Assembly (NCBI GenBank): GCA_022361195.1 | Contig: JAKSBJ010000339.1 | Location: 49,561 to 113,560, forward strand | Reading direction: 5' to 3' | Origin: Flavobacteriales bacterium | Lineage (GTDB): Bacteria > Bacteroidota > Bacteroidia > Flavobacteriales_D > Crocinitomicaceae | Length of the DNA: 64,000 bases | Shown: in pieces, positions 53,855 to 61,648 of the stretch | Numbering within the stretch: position 1 is the stretch's first letter | How the letters are laid out: each line of letters begins with the position of its first letter | Notes under the pieces: generated by a model | What the model was told of the DNA's origin: nothing | What the model saw: the letters and a program-made list of their open reading frames with translations, nothing else | Database searches by the model: none | Translations under genes and position numbers: made by a program

Positions 53855-55150
53855 CTATAAGGACATGGATGTATTTTTTTCTTGCGAAAAAAGGATCAAC
53901 TTTTGGGTCAGCATTCTTTTTTCGCTCTCTATAGGGGCAAATTCAATCGCTCTTTTAATGGAGTCGATAGCTTGGTGTTTTAAGTTTGATTGAAAAGAAA
54001 ATTCAGCAAATAGCGTATGAAAAAGATAATTAGAACGAATGGTTTTATCGTTTTTGATTTGCTTTAATGCTTCAAGAGCAATCTCTACACCTTCTACTTT
54101 TGAAAGAACAATAGCTCTGTTCATCACCACCACTGCAGAATTATCTAACTCCAATAATTTGTCATACAAATGCAAAATTCCTTGCCAATTGGTTGAGTCA
54201 AAATCTTTGGCCGAACAGTGATAAGCTGAGATAGAGGCCAGAATGTGGTAAACGGAGATAAACTCTCCTTTTGAAGCTTTGTTTAAATGTTGAAAGCCTT
54301 TTTCCATTAGTTCATAATCCCAAATTGATCGATCTTGAAACTCGAGTGTTATGATATTTTTCTGCTCATCTTCACGAGCGTTGAAACGAGAAGTATTTAA
54401 TTGCATTAAAGCCAGTAAAGCAAATGCATTAGTGTTTTCCGGGATAGATGGATGTTCAATAATGATTTCTACCAGACGAATGGCTTCCTTGCATAAATCT
54501 TGTCGAATAACCTCCTCACCTTGAGAAGCACTATAGCCCTCATTGAACAAGAGGTAAATGGCTTCCAAAACGGCGTCTGTTCTTTTTACTAATTCATTTT
54601 CGGGCGGAACTACAAAAGGAATTTGATTGGTTTTTATGGTTTTTCGTGCTCGAACTAATCTCTTGGTAATGTTTTCATTGTTAGATAAAAAAGCTTTTGC
54701 AATTTCCCCAATACTAAAGCCACAAAGTGTTTTTAGTATAAGTGCAATTTGAGAGTCTTTTGAGATAGAAGGATGGCAGCACATAAACATCAATCTAAGT
54801 TGATCGTCTTTAATGGCCTGCTCTGAAAACAACTTTTCCAAAGAATCTGCTGGGGCTTCGGATTGGAGGAGGTACGATGTTTCAGAGATGTATTTTTGAT
54901 GATGCAACTTTCGTTTAAGAATGTTAAATGCTTTGTTTTTAGCTACTTTATATAGCCAACTTTTAGGTTTGTCAGGAACTCCTTTATACGTCCAGTTTTT
55001 AATCGCCTCGATCAATGTATCCTGAACAACATCTTCGGCCAGTAAGAGATTTTCTGCACCCAAAATTCCCGTTAATACAGCAACCATCTTTCCCGACTCA
55101 TGTCTAAAAAGATCTTCAACTAATTGATCAATTGCTGTACGTTCCTTCAT
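53855..55150 (-). CDS. RNA polymerase ECF sigma factor, ECF42 type with C-terminal TPR-like extension
   Basis: Sigma factor of 431 residues. N-terminal region 2 (LLAEDVVQDTLIEAIKNW, SWLYKVAKNKAFNILKRK), region 4 (ALILKTLCGFSIGEIAKAFL, ITKRLVRARKTIK), then the long C-terminal DUF6596/TPR-like extension (VLEAIYLLFNEGYSASQGE, VVVMNRAIVLSKVEGVE) that marks the ECF42 group, which lacks a classical anti-sigma factor. The frame extends upstream to 55222, but the ATG at 55148-55150 gives the family start and lies 1 bp from the stop of the preceding gene, so it is translationally coupled to it. The downstream gene is the DGPF partner. Confidence 0.93.
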   Translation of the reverse strand: MKERTAIDQLVEDLFRHESGKMVAVLTGILGAENLLLAEDVVQDTLIEAIKNWTYKGVPDKPKSWLYKVAKNKAFNILKRKLHHQKYISETSYLLQSEAPADSLEKLFSEQAIKDDQLRLMFMCCHPSISKDSQIALILKTLCGFSIGEIAKAFLSNNENITKRLVRARKTIKTNQIPFVVPPENELVKRTDAVLEAIYLLFNEGYSASQGEEVIRQDLCKEAIRLVEIIIEHPSIPENTNAFALLALMQLNTSRFNAREDEQKNIITLEFQDRSIWDYELMEKGFQHLNKASKGEFISVYHILASISAYHCSAKDFDSTNWQGILHLYDKLLELDNSAVVVMNRAIVLSKVEGVEIALEALKQIKNDKTIRSNYLFHTLFAEFSFQSNLKHQAIDSIKRAIEFAPIESEKRMLTQKLILFSQEKNTSMSL

Positions 55151-55151
55151 T

Positions 55152-55661
55152 TTATTTTTTCTTTCCAGATTCTCTGTCCAGAATAAAATCTTCCCATCCT
55201 CCGGGAGGATCCCACTCTCCACTTCCGTGAATTTCGTCTGGTGCTAAATTGTGTAGAATAACACCATCAATTCCCAAATTTCCTGCCTTCCAAATAAGCT
55301 CTCCGGCTAAATTGAGTTTATATATTTCTGAGTCAGTTGCAATAAAAATATCTTCCTTATCCATTGAAAAAGAACCAAAATAACCTTCGAATTCCATTTG
55401 TGAAATCAGTTTGAGATGTTCTAAGTCAAAAACAATGAATTGACTTCCAAACCCAGCAAATAAGAACTTGTCTAAAGTCATTACCTGCTTGAAAGGACTA
55501 CCTTCTGTATCAATTTTTAAGTTGAGCAAAGGTTTTTCCAATTCTGCCTGGGAAATACGAATGTATTGAAAGCGAATTTCAGGTACGGCTTTATCCAGAC
55601 ACAAATCAATGGTTTTACAAGTGTGAAAAGGGACAGGATAAATTTGAGCTGTGAATTTCAT
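55152..55661 (-). CDS. Unknown cytoplasmic protein with propeller-like strands and DPPGGW motif
   Basis: Unnamed 169-residue protein without signal peptide. It is rich in strands that read like two or three blades of a beta-propeller (LFAGFGSQFIVFDLEHLK, GSFSMDKEDIFIATDSEI, YKLNLAGELIWKAGNLGI) and ends in a striking motif, SGEWDPPGGWEDFIL. I recall no functional name for it. The frame reaches 55715, but MKFTAQIYP at 55661 overlaps the stop of the upstream gene by 4 bp (ATGA), which supports this start. Its stop is 1 bp from the start of the ECF42 sigma factor. The context suggests a role in, or a product of, that regulatory unit; this is inference only. Confidence 0.7.
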   Translation of the reverse strand: MKFTAQIYPVPFHTCKTIDLCLDKAVPEIRFQYIRISQAELEKPLLNLKIDTEGSPFKQVMTLDKFLFAGFGSQFIVFDLEHLKLISQMEFEGYFGSFSMDKEDIFIATDSEIYKLNLAGELIWKAGNLGIDGVILHNLAPDEIHGSGEWDPPGGWEDFILDRESGKKK

Positions 55662-56017
55662 GATTGAGGAGACTTTCTTCGCTTCCGTATAAAGACTTGC
55701 ATTAGTTGTGACCACATGCCCAAAATCTTAATGTAGAAAAGGTATGAGGGAATAAGGCCAATGAACATGGATGTTGTCAGTTTTGAAGTTTTCGGATTTC
55801 TGGGTTTTGCTAGGTTCGTTGTACTAAAAATATAGGAAATAGGAGCTACCGCAATGGTTGCTACAATTTCGGTTCTAACCAAATTTCGTTGGGTTGAACT
55901 GAGGTTGTGAAACAAAGATCCTCTATTCAAGGAATGATAATCTAAATAACAGAATGTACTTATTAGTGAGATGCTTAGTATGAAATAGACAAATGTAAAC
56001 CGCTTGAGTTTTTTCAT
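55658..56017 (-). CDS. Small membrane protein of unknown function
   Basis: Unrecognised 119-residue protein with two or three hydrophobic helices: about 7-26 (FTFVYFILSISLISTFCYL), about 50-66 (IVATIAVAPISYIFSTT) and about 82-100 (TTSMFIGLIPSYLFYIKIL). The ends are basic (MKKLKRF; RKRRKSPQS), which suggests a cytoplasmic C-terminus by the positive-inside rule. It starts 9 bp after the TonB receptor gene and overlaps the next gene by 4 bp. A role as a membrane link between the receptor system and the downstream genes is conceivable but unproven. Confidence 0.65.
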   Translation of the reverse strand: MKKLKRFTFVYFILSISLISTFCYLDYHSLNRGSLFHNLSSTQRNLVRTEIVATIAVAPISYIFSTTNLAKPRNPKTSKLTTSMFIGLIPSYLFYIKILGMWSQLMQVFIRKRRKSPQS

Positions 56018-56026
56018 CTTACTAAT

Positions 56027-58507
56027 TTAAAAACTCAAATTCAAATAGATGTTAGGGGTAAAAGGAATTCCGAGAGTTGGTTGTATGGAACCATCTGGAA
56101 AGCGGGTGAATTGGCCCAATCGGGTGTTTTTATAATTGAAAACGTTGAGAATGGAGAATCCCGTTTGGAAATTCGTTTTTTTAACCTTAAAACGGTATTG
56201 AAAAGCAACATCCATGCGGTGATAAGGACTTAATATATCCGAATCTTTTTTGAGGCTGTTGGGCAATCCTGATCCGTAAACATAAGTTGCGGTAAGGTGA
56301 AAAGGAGAAAAATTAAAAGCGGTAGCTACCTTGAGTTCATGTAATTGAGAATGAGGAGCTAGTTGAGTGATTGTTTCTCCATCTTTTCCGCTAAACTGTT
56401 CTTCTATTTCTCCTAAGGAGTAAGAAGTCCACATTTCATGTTCGGAGAATCGAAATTTGAGGAAAAAATCCACTCCTTTAGCGATGGCATTTCCTTGAAA
56501 GGAGGTAGCCGTAATAGAGTCGGTCTCAGCAACAAATCGACTAAGATTAGAAATTGTTTTATAGTATCCTTCCAGTCCAATTTCCCAGCGTTTAGTATGG
56601 TATGCTAATCCAACTACATTGTGCATGGATTGTAGAGGTTTTAATGCTTTTCCATCAAAAATCTGCCAAATTTCTGTTTGATTACCAAATTCATCTAACA
56701 CCAAAGGTTGACCAATAAACTGATTGTAGATTCCCCATCCAAAATTGAGTTTTAATTTTTTACTAAGCTTCAATTGACCATCTACCCTAGGTTGGAGATA
56801 TACCTTTTGTGTTGAAAGTGGAAGATCAGCTTTGAGTCCCACTTGCACATTAAAAATTGGAGCAAATTGAATATTGTCTTTGAAGTAAAATGAGAGGCGA
56901 TCTAACTTTTGATCAAAGTCCTTTAGTTCATTGTCAGCCGAGTCCAATTTAAATTTGGATTGATTGTGAATATAAGCGGCAGATAATTGAATGTTTTGCT
57001 TACGAGCTGAAGCAAAATTATGGATGATTCGGGCCGAATATTCTTCGATTTGATTGTCCCATTTGTCTATTTCTGATTTATCAGAATTTGGGTTTATAAT
57101 ATCCTTAAATTGAAAAAAGGAAGTTCGTTCTAGATGATATTGACTTTGGGCCAATTGTAGCTTTGTGTTACCTCCTTTTTTACCCTGGCGAGTGTATTGT
57201 ATTGAACCACCAATTTGAGATGATAACATGGAGAGATTACTTTGATATTCAAAAGTTTGTTTTCGATTAAAACTTTCTTTGTAAGTGTCTTTGCTTAAAA
57301 TGGAACTGACTTCCAGTAAATCCTTGTTTTTAAAAACTGTAGTGAATTTTAAATTGAGATCGCCATATTGATATTGGGGTACAATTCTATTGGCTCTACG
57401 GGTTACTTGGGGTTTAAAATCCAAGAGTTCATAATAGGATTTTCGGCCTGCGATTTGGAGGGTAGAGGAGTGGTTAAACAATGGAATACTTATTCTACCT
57501 CCAGCCACTTGATTGTTCAAGCTAATGTTTCCACTTAGCTTTTTTCGGTCACCATTTTTACTATCAATTAGCATTATTCCTCCAATGCGATCACCTTTAT
57601 CCACATTATATCCGCCTTTGTAAACCTCAATGTTCTTTATCATTAATGGATTTACTCTTCCTATATCATCATTAATTCCTGAGCCACTAAAAAGGCTAAT
57701 TCCATCGTAAATAATTTGCCCCTGTCCCTTGTATGATCCCCACGTTATAAAATCGGAAATACTTTCACCGGCAGCCATAATTCCGGGGTAAAGACGAAGG
57801 TGATTAAAGATCATATTATTGTCATTACCCGGAATGAGTTGAGTAGCAATGTCGTTGAGTTTAATGTGTCCCGCGCTTTGACCTATAGTTGGGAGGTGAA
57901 TAGGACTGGGAGAACTAGTTGGTTTATTGTCAACAATAATGGTACTCAGACCAAAGCTTTTAGGGTTCAGTTGTATTTGTAATTGAGATTGATGATGGAG
58001 GCTTGTGTCCAGAATCCCGTATCCCAAGTGTCGGAACAGAATTGTTTCGGAAGATTTTTCGGATTTAAAGCTAAATTTTCCGTTTTCATCTGCTAATAAG
58101 ATGGTTGATCCAGTCTCAACACGACTGAAGGGAAGAGGCTCACCTGTTAGGCCATCAATTACGGTTCCTTGAAAGAGGTGAAGGGGGGGCTTTTTTGCTG
58201 TTTTAGTGGCTGTTGTTGGCTTTTTTTGTTGAAAAGTATAGACATTGCCTACTTGAGTGACTTCCAAGTTACATTCTTTGGCCAGTGCTTTCATGGCTTG
58301 AAGCATATTGTCATATTGACCACTTAAAGTAATTTGACAGTTCTCAGAAATGGATGAATTAATGGAAATTTGAGCATCATACCTCTGGTTGAGGTCGATC
58401 AATACTTCATTGAGCGGAAGATTTTGGTAGTTTAAGGCAATGTTTTGTGCCTGTACCTTTGTTGCAATCAGTACAAAAAAGAACAGATATAATATTCCTT
58501 TTTTCAA
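56027..58507 (-). CDS. TonB-dependent outer-membrane receptor with N-terminal STN signalling domain (FecA-like)
   Basis: Outer-membrane receptor of 826 residues. Order: signal peptide (ILYLFFFVLIATKVQAQ); STN domain (about 22-92, NLPLNEVLIDLNQRYDAQI), which in FecA-type transducers contacts FecR; CarboxypepD_reg domain (about 112-185, GTVIDGLTGEPLPFSRVETG); plug (about 205-320, IKNIEVYKGGYNVDKGDRIG); and a 22-strand-type barrel ending in aromatic NIYLNLSF. The start is TTG at 58505-58507: a stop precedes it in frame, and the next ATG would remove the signal peptide and most of the STN domain. It lies 15 bp after fecR. No SusD partner follows, so it is not a glycan-uptake pair; the ligand is unknown. 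Confidence 0.94.
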   Translation of the reverse strand: MKKGILYLFFFVLIATKVQAQNIALNYQNLPLNEVLIDLNQRYDAQISINSSISENCQITLSGQYDNMLQAMKALAKECNLEVTQVGNVYTFQQKKPTTATKTAKKPPLHLFQGTVIDGLTGEPLPFSRVETGSTILLADENGKFSFKSEKSSETILFRHLGYGILDTSLHHQSQLQIQLNPKSFGLSTIIVDNKPTSSPSPIHLPTIGQSAGHIKLNDIATQLIPGNDNNMIFNHLRLYPGIMAAGESISDFITWGSYKGQGQIIYDGISLFSGSGINDDIGRVNPLMIKNIEVYKGGYNVDKGDRIGGIMLIDSKNGDRKKLSGNISLNNQVAGGRISIPLFNHSSTLQIAGRKSYYELLDFKPQVTRRANRIVPQYQYGDLNLKFTTVFKNKDLLEVSSILSKDTYKESFNRKQTFEYQSNLSMLSSQIGGSIQYTRQGKKGGNTKLQLAQSQYHLERTSFFQFKDIINPNSDKSEIDKWDNQIEEYSARIIHNFASARKQNIQLSAAYIHNQSKFKLDSADNELKDFDQKLDRLSFYFKDNIQFAPIFNVQVGLKADLPLSTQKVYLQPRVDGQLKLSKKLKLNFGWGIYNQFIGQPLVLDEFGNQTEIWQIFDGKALKPLQSMHNVVGLAYHTKRWEIGLEGYYKTISNLSRFVAETDSITATSFQGNAIAKGVDFFLKFRFSEHEMWTSYSLGEIEEQFSGKDGETITQLAPHSQLHELKVATAFNFSPFHLTATYVYGSGLPNSLKKDSDILSPYHRMDVAFQYRFKVKKTNFQTGFSILNVFNYKNTRLGQFTRFPDGSIQPTLGIPFTPNIYLNLSF

Positions 58508-58522
58508 GGGCTAAAACACAGC

Positions 58523-59392
58523 TTATTTTATGATGAATGAATTGGTTTGACTCTTTTCAAACTCAAATTCAAAGCTAAGACAAATTATCTCGACAATGTC
58601 TTCAACCGCCTCACTTCGATTAAAAATAGCCGTATAAAGTTCTTGCCCCGCTGTTGGATTTTCTAATTCAATTTCAACATCGTAATGTCTTTCTAAGTCA
58701 GCTATAACTTTAGAGAGTGGGGTGTTGTTGTAGATGAATTTATTAAGACGCCAGGCCAAAATTTCATCCTCTGAATTTTTGTTGACTTGTTCCAATTTGC
58801 CATTTGTGTTGAGTTGGGCAAAATTTCCCGGTTCTAAAATAATGGGGTGAGATTGTGGATTTTCAACTTTTACCTTTCCTGTTGAACAATACACCTGGTA
58901 GTCTTTATCTCGAGCATAAATATTAAATGAAGTACCTAAAACGGATGTGGTACCTTTGGATGAAACCACTGAGAATTTTTCTCCCTTTTCTACCTCAAAG
59001 AAGGCTTCTCCCTCTAATTCTACTTCACGGCTAAAATTCCACCAATAAGGCGCGTAAGAAACAGAAGATTCAGCATTTAAATGAACTTGAGATCCATCGG
59101 GTAAAGTATGTGATGCATATTCACCAGTTGTAGTTTGATACGAGATGGTGTAAAACTTCATGAATAATCCACTTCCAATGAGCAAAATAAGAGCTGCTGC
59201 GGCACTCCATTTTAACCAGTTTAAGCGAACTACTCTGGTTGGAGTTTTGGGACTTTTATCTTCCTCTTGTATGAGTCCCTGCATCGATTTCCATACATCC
59301 TCTTTACTTTGAGAGTAAGGAATTTCGACTTTGGAAAAGAAATCTTTTTCCCCTTCCCAATCCGGTTCCGTATTTGGTTGATTATTTTCCAT
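58523..59392 (-). CDS. FecR-family anti-sigma factor
   Basis: Single-pass inner-membrane anti-sigma factor, 289 residues. Cytoplasmic N-terminus (about 1-68), membrane helix about 69-87 (LKWSAAAALILLIGSGLFM), periplasmic FecR domain (LPDGSQVHLNAESSVSYAPY, ELEGEAFFEVEKGEKFSVVS, VLGTSFNIYA) and a C-terminal STN-like domain DUF4974 (FIYNNTPLSKVIADLERHYD). It relays receptor occupancy to the sigma factor. The ATG overlaps the FecI stop by 1 bp, and the TonB receptor follows after 15 bp. Confidence 0.95.
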   Translation of the reverse strand: MENNQPNTEPDWEGEKDFFSKVEIPYSQSKEDVWKSMQGLIQEEDKSPKTPTRVVRLNWLKWSAAAALILLIGSGLFMKFYTISYQTTTGEYASHTLPDGSQVHLNAESSVSYAPYWWNFSREVELEGEAFFEVEKGEKFSVVSSKGTTSVLGTSFNIYARDKDYQVYCSTGKVKVENPQSHPIILEPGNFAQLNTNGKLEQVNKNSEDEILAWRLNKFIYNNTPLSKVIADLERHYDVEIELENPTAGQELYTAIFNRSEAVEDIVEIICLSFEFEFEKSQTNSFIIK

Positions 59393-59916
59393 TATGGTAT
59401 TCTTTTTCGCAAGTCCTGGAGAGCCTGATGCATCCGCTTCTCCACGGCTTTCACACTGATTTCTAATCGTGCAGCGATTTCTTTATAGGTTAATTCTTCC
59501 ATTCTGCTCATGAGAAAAACTTCACGCTGTTTCTCCGGCAAATTGGATAAAGCTGTTTCATACTTTTGTTTTAGTTCCTGATATTCCAAATTGGATTCAG
59601 GGTGATTGACATCCTTCCTAAATTGGAGACTCATTTCATATTTTCTGGCCGACTCTAATTTTCGGTATTGCGAAATCCAAAGTTCTTTGGCGATTTTATA
59701 AAGGAGTCCTTTAATCTTTTCGGGATGATAATCTGGTTTTTTCTCCCACACTTTAACAAAAGCTTCCTGAGCAATGTCAGTTGCTACATCAGCATCTCCC
59801 GAACGGTAATAGATAAAGTTCCGAATCGGGTCAAAAAGCTGATCAAAACAGGATTTAAATTCTTCTGTAGTCAAGTTGTTAGGAGAAATGGGGGTGATAC
59901 CTTTCAAAGATACCAC
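59392..59916 (-). CDS. FecI-like ECF RNA polymerase sigma factor
   Basis: ECF sigma-70 factor of 174 residues, Bacteroidota FecI group. Region 2 (FDQLFDPIRNFIYYRSGDAD, ATDIAQEAFVKVWEKKP) and region 4 (LPEKQREVFLMSRMEELTYK, IAARLEISVKAVEKRMHQAL) are both intact. The open frame starts at a GTG (59914-59916); a TTG 15 codons later would also suit the family, so the start is uncertain. With FecR and the STN receptor it makes a complete surface-signalling cascade. The lipoprotein gene upstream ends 22 bp before it. Confidence 0.94.
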   Translation of the reverse strand: MVSLKGITPISPNNLTTEEFKSCFDQLFDPIRNFIYYRSGDADVATDIAQEAFVKVWEKKPDYHPEKIKGLLYKIAKELWISQYRKLESARKYEMSLQFRKDVNHPESNLEYQELKQKYETALSNLPEKQREVFLMSRMEELTYKEIAARLEISVKAVEKRMHQALQDLRKRIP

Positions 59917-59938
59917 CCATTTTTATTATTTGGTTTAA

Positions 59939-60472
59939 TTATTTAGGGTGTTTTTTCAAGATGAATTCTTCAGTTCCTTCTGCTGTAGTTTTAGTAGCAA
60001 GGTCATCGCAACTTCCGTCTCCGAAATCAACGGTTGCTTTCCAGTTTCCTTCTTTGTCAAAGAATTTAACTACTCCCGAAACAATGTAATCGCAATCCTC
60101 GGTTTTTACAATCGGTTCAACCACTACTTTTTTCCCTTTTCCTTTTTTTCGAGGTTTTTTCTTCATGTCACATTTTGATGTATCTCCCTCTTCTTTTATA
60201 ATACTTACCTCCTCATCTTCTTGCAAATTGTAATCAACTACGGCTAGTACCTCTCCATTTTTTGCATACTCTAAAATTCCAGAAGTGTATCGGTCATCTA
60301 CCACATCTCCCAAAGGTTCTGTTTCTGTAATCGTGAAATCGGATTCAGGAAGAGTAAGCGATTCTTCTTCAGATGAAATTTCGTCAAAAATTGTGCTTTC
60401 AATGTTCTCTTTGTTGCAGGCCACCATTCCTAATGATGTAATAACTGCGATGCTTAATAATGCCTTTTTCAT
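59939..60472 (-). CDS. Lipoprotein of unknown function at the head of the FecI/FecR unit
   Basis: Predicted lipoprotein of 177 residues; the lipobox is SLGMVACNK (Cys about residue 19). The first half is acidic (DEISSEEESLTLPESDF), the middle has a very basic patch (KKKPRKKGKGKK, about 107-118), and the C-terminal third holds a strand-rich unit with three acidic-flanked Cys: KTEDCDYIVSGVVKF, then ATVDFGDGSCDDLATKTT. This last pattern occurs in other Bacteroidota lipoproteins, but I cannot name a function. It lies 22 bp upstream of fecI on the same strand and may be the first gene, or a target, of the sigma unit. Confidence 0.72.
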   Translation of the reverse strand: MKKALLSIAVITSLGMVACNKENIESTIFDEISSEEESLTLPESDFTITETEPLGDVVDDRYTSGILEYAKNGEVLAVVDYNLQEDEEVSIIKEEGDTSKCDMKKKPRKKGKGKKVVVEPIVKTEDCDYIVSGVVKFFDKEGNWKATVDFGDGSCDDLATKTTAEGTEEFILKKHPK

Positions 60473-60600
60473 TGTCTGATTTTTATTTGTTTAACAATTC
60501 GTTTACTAGTACACCGCATAAGTGAAAGGATACCCTACTTTTTTTTTGAAAAAAAATGGAAATAATTTTTAGTTTGCTGATAGTTAGATTTTTATGAATA

Positions 60601-60636
60601 AAAAAAAACTCAGCTAGCTTTAGCTGAGTTTCTAAA
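60601..60636 (-). terminator. Rho-independent terminator of the AraC-family gene
   Basis: Perfect stem AACTCAGCTA / TAGCTGAGTT with a GCTT tetraloop, beside an A8 run that becomes T8 on the minus strand, 17 bp past the stop of the regulator gene. Confidence 0.92.
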
Positions 60637-60652
60637 AATTATGCTATTTGTC

Positions 60653-61573
60653 TTACAAAACAGGGACACAAATGTCCAGGATACATTTTTTTTGAGGATG
60701 CTCGTTAAAATCGTTATGAAAAATCTCATAACAATCTTTATTGGCGGTTTGGTATCCGTTTTCATTTAACCAAATAAAGACGCTTTGCCAGGATTGTTCA
60801 AATTCAGAAAAGTCAATTTCAAATCTGGCCACAGCGCATTTTACTTTTTCCGTGGTCATGTACCCAATTTCACCTTCTGCTTTGATGGCTTCGTCCAAGG
60901 TAATACAGGCACTTTGGCGAACTTTAGAAATTTCAGTGATGTTAGGGTCGTCATGGTGTACCGTTACACATTTAAAGCCAGGGTTATTTAACAAGCCTTT
61001 TGGTCCGGCCCACTGCATGAGTTTTCCATAAGCTTCACCAATTTGTTCAAAAGGTCCGGTGTGGGACACATAAGCCAACTTCATTTGTGGCATTTCTTTT
61101 ACTTCAATGTTTGCATTCATATTCATCCAGTTTTTTAAATGATTGATATTGCAAACGTAGTTGTCAAAACTCAGCTGAATTTGTCCGTCCTTGCTCACCG
61201 TTTTTCCAATCTTGCTATACTCCGAACTTTGGCTCCTGAATTCAGTTGGACTCATGCCATAAAACTTCTTAAATGCTTTGGTGTAAGAAGAGTTACTGTT
61301 GAATCCGCATTCAAAAACGATATCGCTAATGGTTTTTTGAGAATGGTGCATGAGTAGAGCGGCAGATTTCTCAATCCGCTTTCGATTGATATAGGAGTTA
61401 AGAGACTCACCTGTTATGGCAGAGAAAATTCGATGAAAATGATAGGGAGAATAGCAGGCCTTTTCCGCTACAATGGCCAAATTAAGTTCCAAATGTAAAT
61501 TTTGGTGTATAAACTGGATGACTTCGCCAATTCGTTTGATGTATTCTTTTGAGTTTGTTTTTGCTTTATCCAT
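60653..61573 (-). CDS. AraC-family transcriptional regulator with GyrI-like effector domain
   Basis: DNA-binding regulator of 306 residues. The two helix-turn-helix elements of the AraC domain are at the N-terminus (about 12-112): LNLAIVAEKACYSPYHFHRI and ISDIVFECGFNSNSSYTKAF, followed by KKFYGMSPTEFR. The C-terminal half (about 150-306) is a GyrI/SOUL-like small-molecule-binding domain (VKEMPQMKLAYVSHTGPFEQ and FIWLNENGYQ, YEIFHNDFNEHPQKKCILDI). This fusion is a common type of ligand-responsive activator (Rob/SoxS-like). Ligand and targets unknown; the adjacent upstream gene on the same strand is the amine oxidase. Confidence 0.92.
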   Translation of the reverse strand: MDKAKTNSKEYIKRIGEVIQFIHQNLHLELNLAIVAEKACYSPYHFHRIFSAITGESLNSYINRKRIEKSAALLMHHSQKTISDIVFECGFNSNSSYTKAFKKFYGMSPTEFRSQSSEYSKIGKTVSKDGQIQLSFDNYVCNINHLKNWMNMNANIEVKEMPQMKLAYVSHTGPFEQIGEAYGKLMQWAGPKGLLNNPGFKCVTVHHDDPNITEISKVRQSACITLDEAIKAEGEIGYMTTEKVKCAVARFEIDFSEFEQSWQSVFIWLNENGYQTANKDCYEIFHNDFNEHPQKKCILDICVPVL

Positions 61574-61648
61574 TGTTTACGGAATATAAACTCAAAAGGT
61601 ACCACTTTTACCAAAAAGGAATTTGTCCAATGTTGCTAATTCAGTTCA

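Noticed and set aside
55152..55715. Longer start (55715) for the 169-residue protein
   Set aside because: The extra 18 residues overlap the upstream gene deeply, whereas the ATG at 55661 gives a standard 4-bp ATGA overlap.
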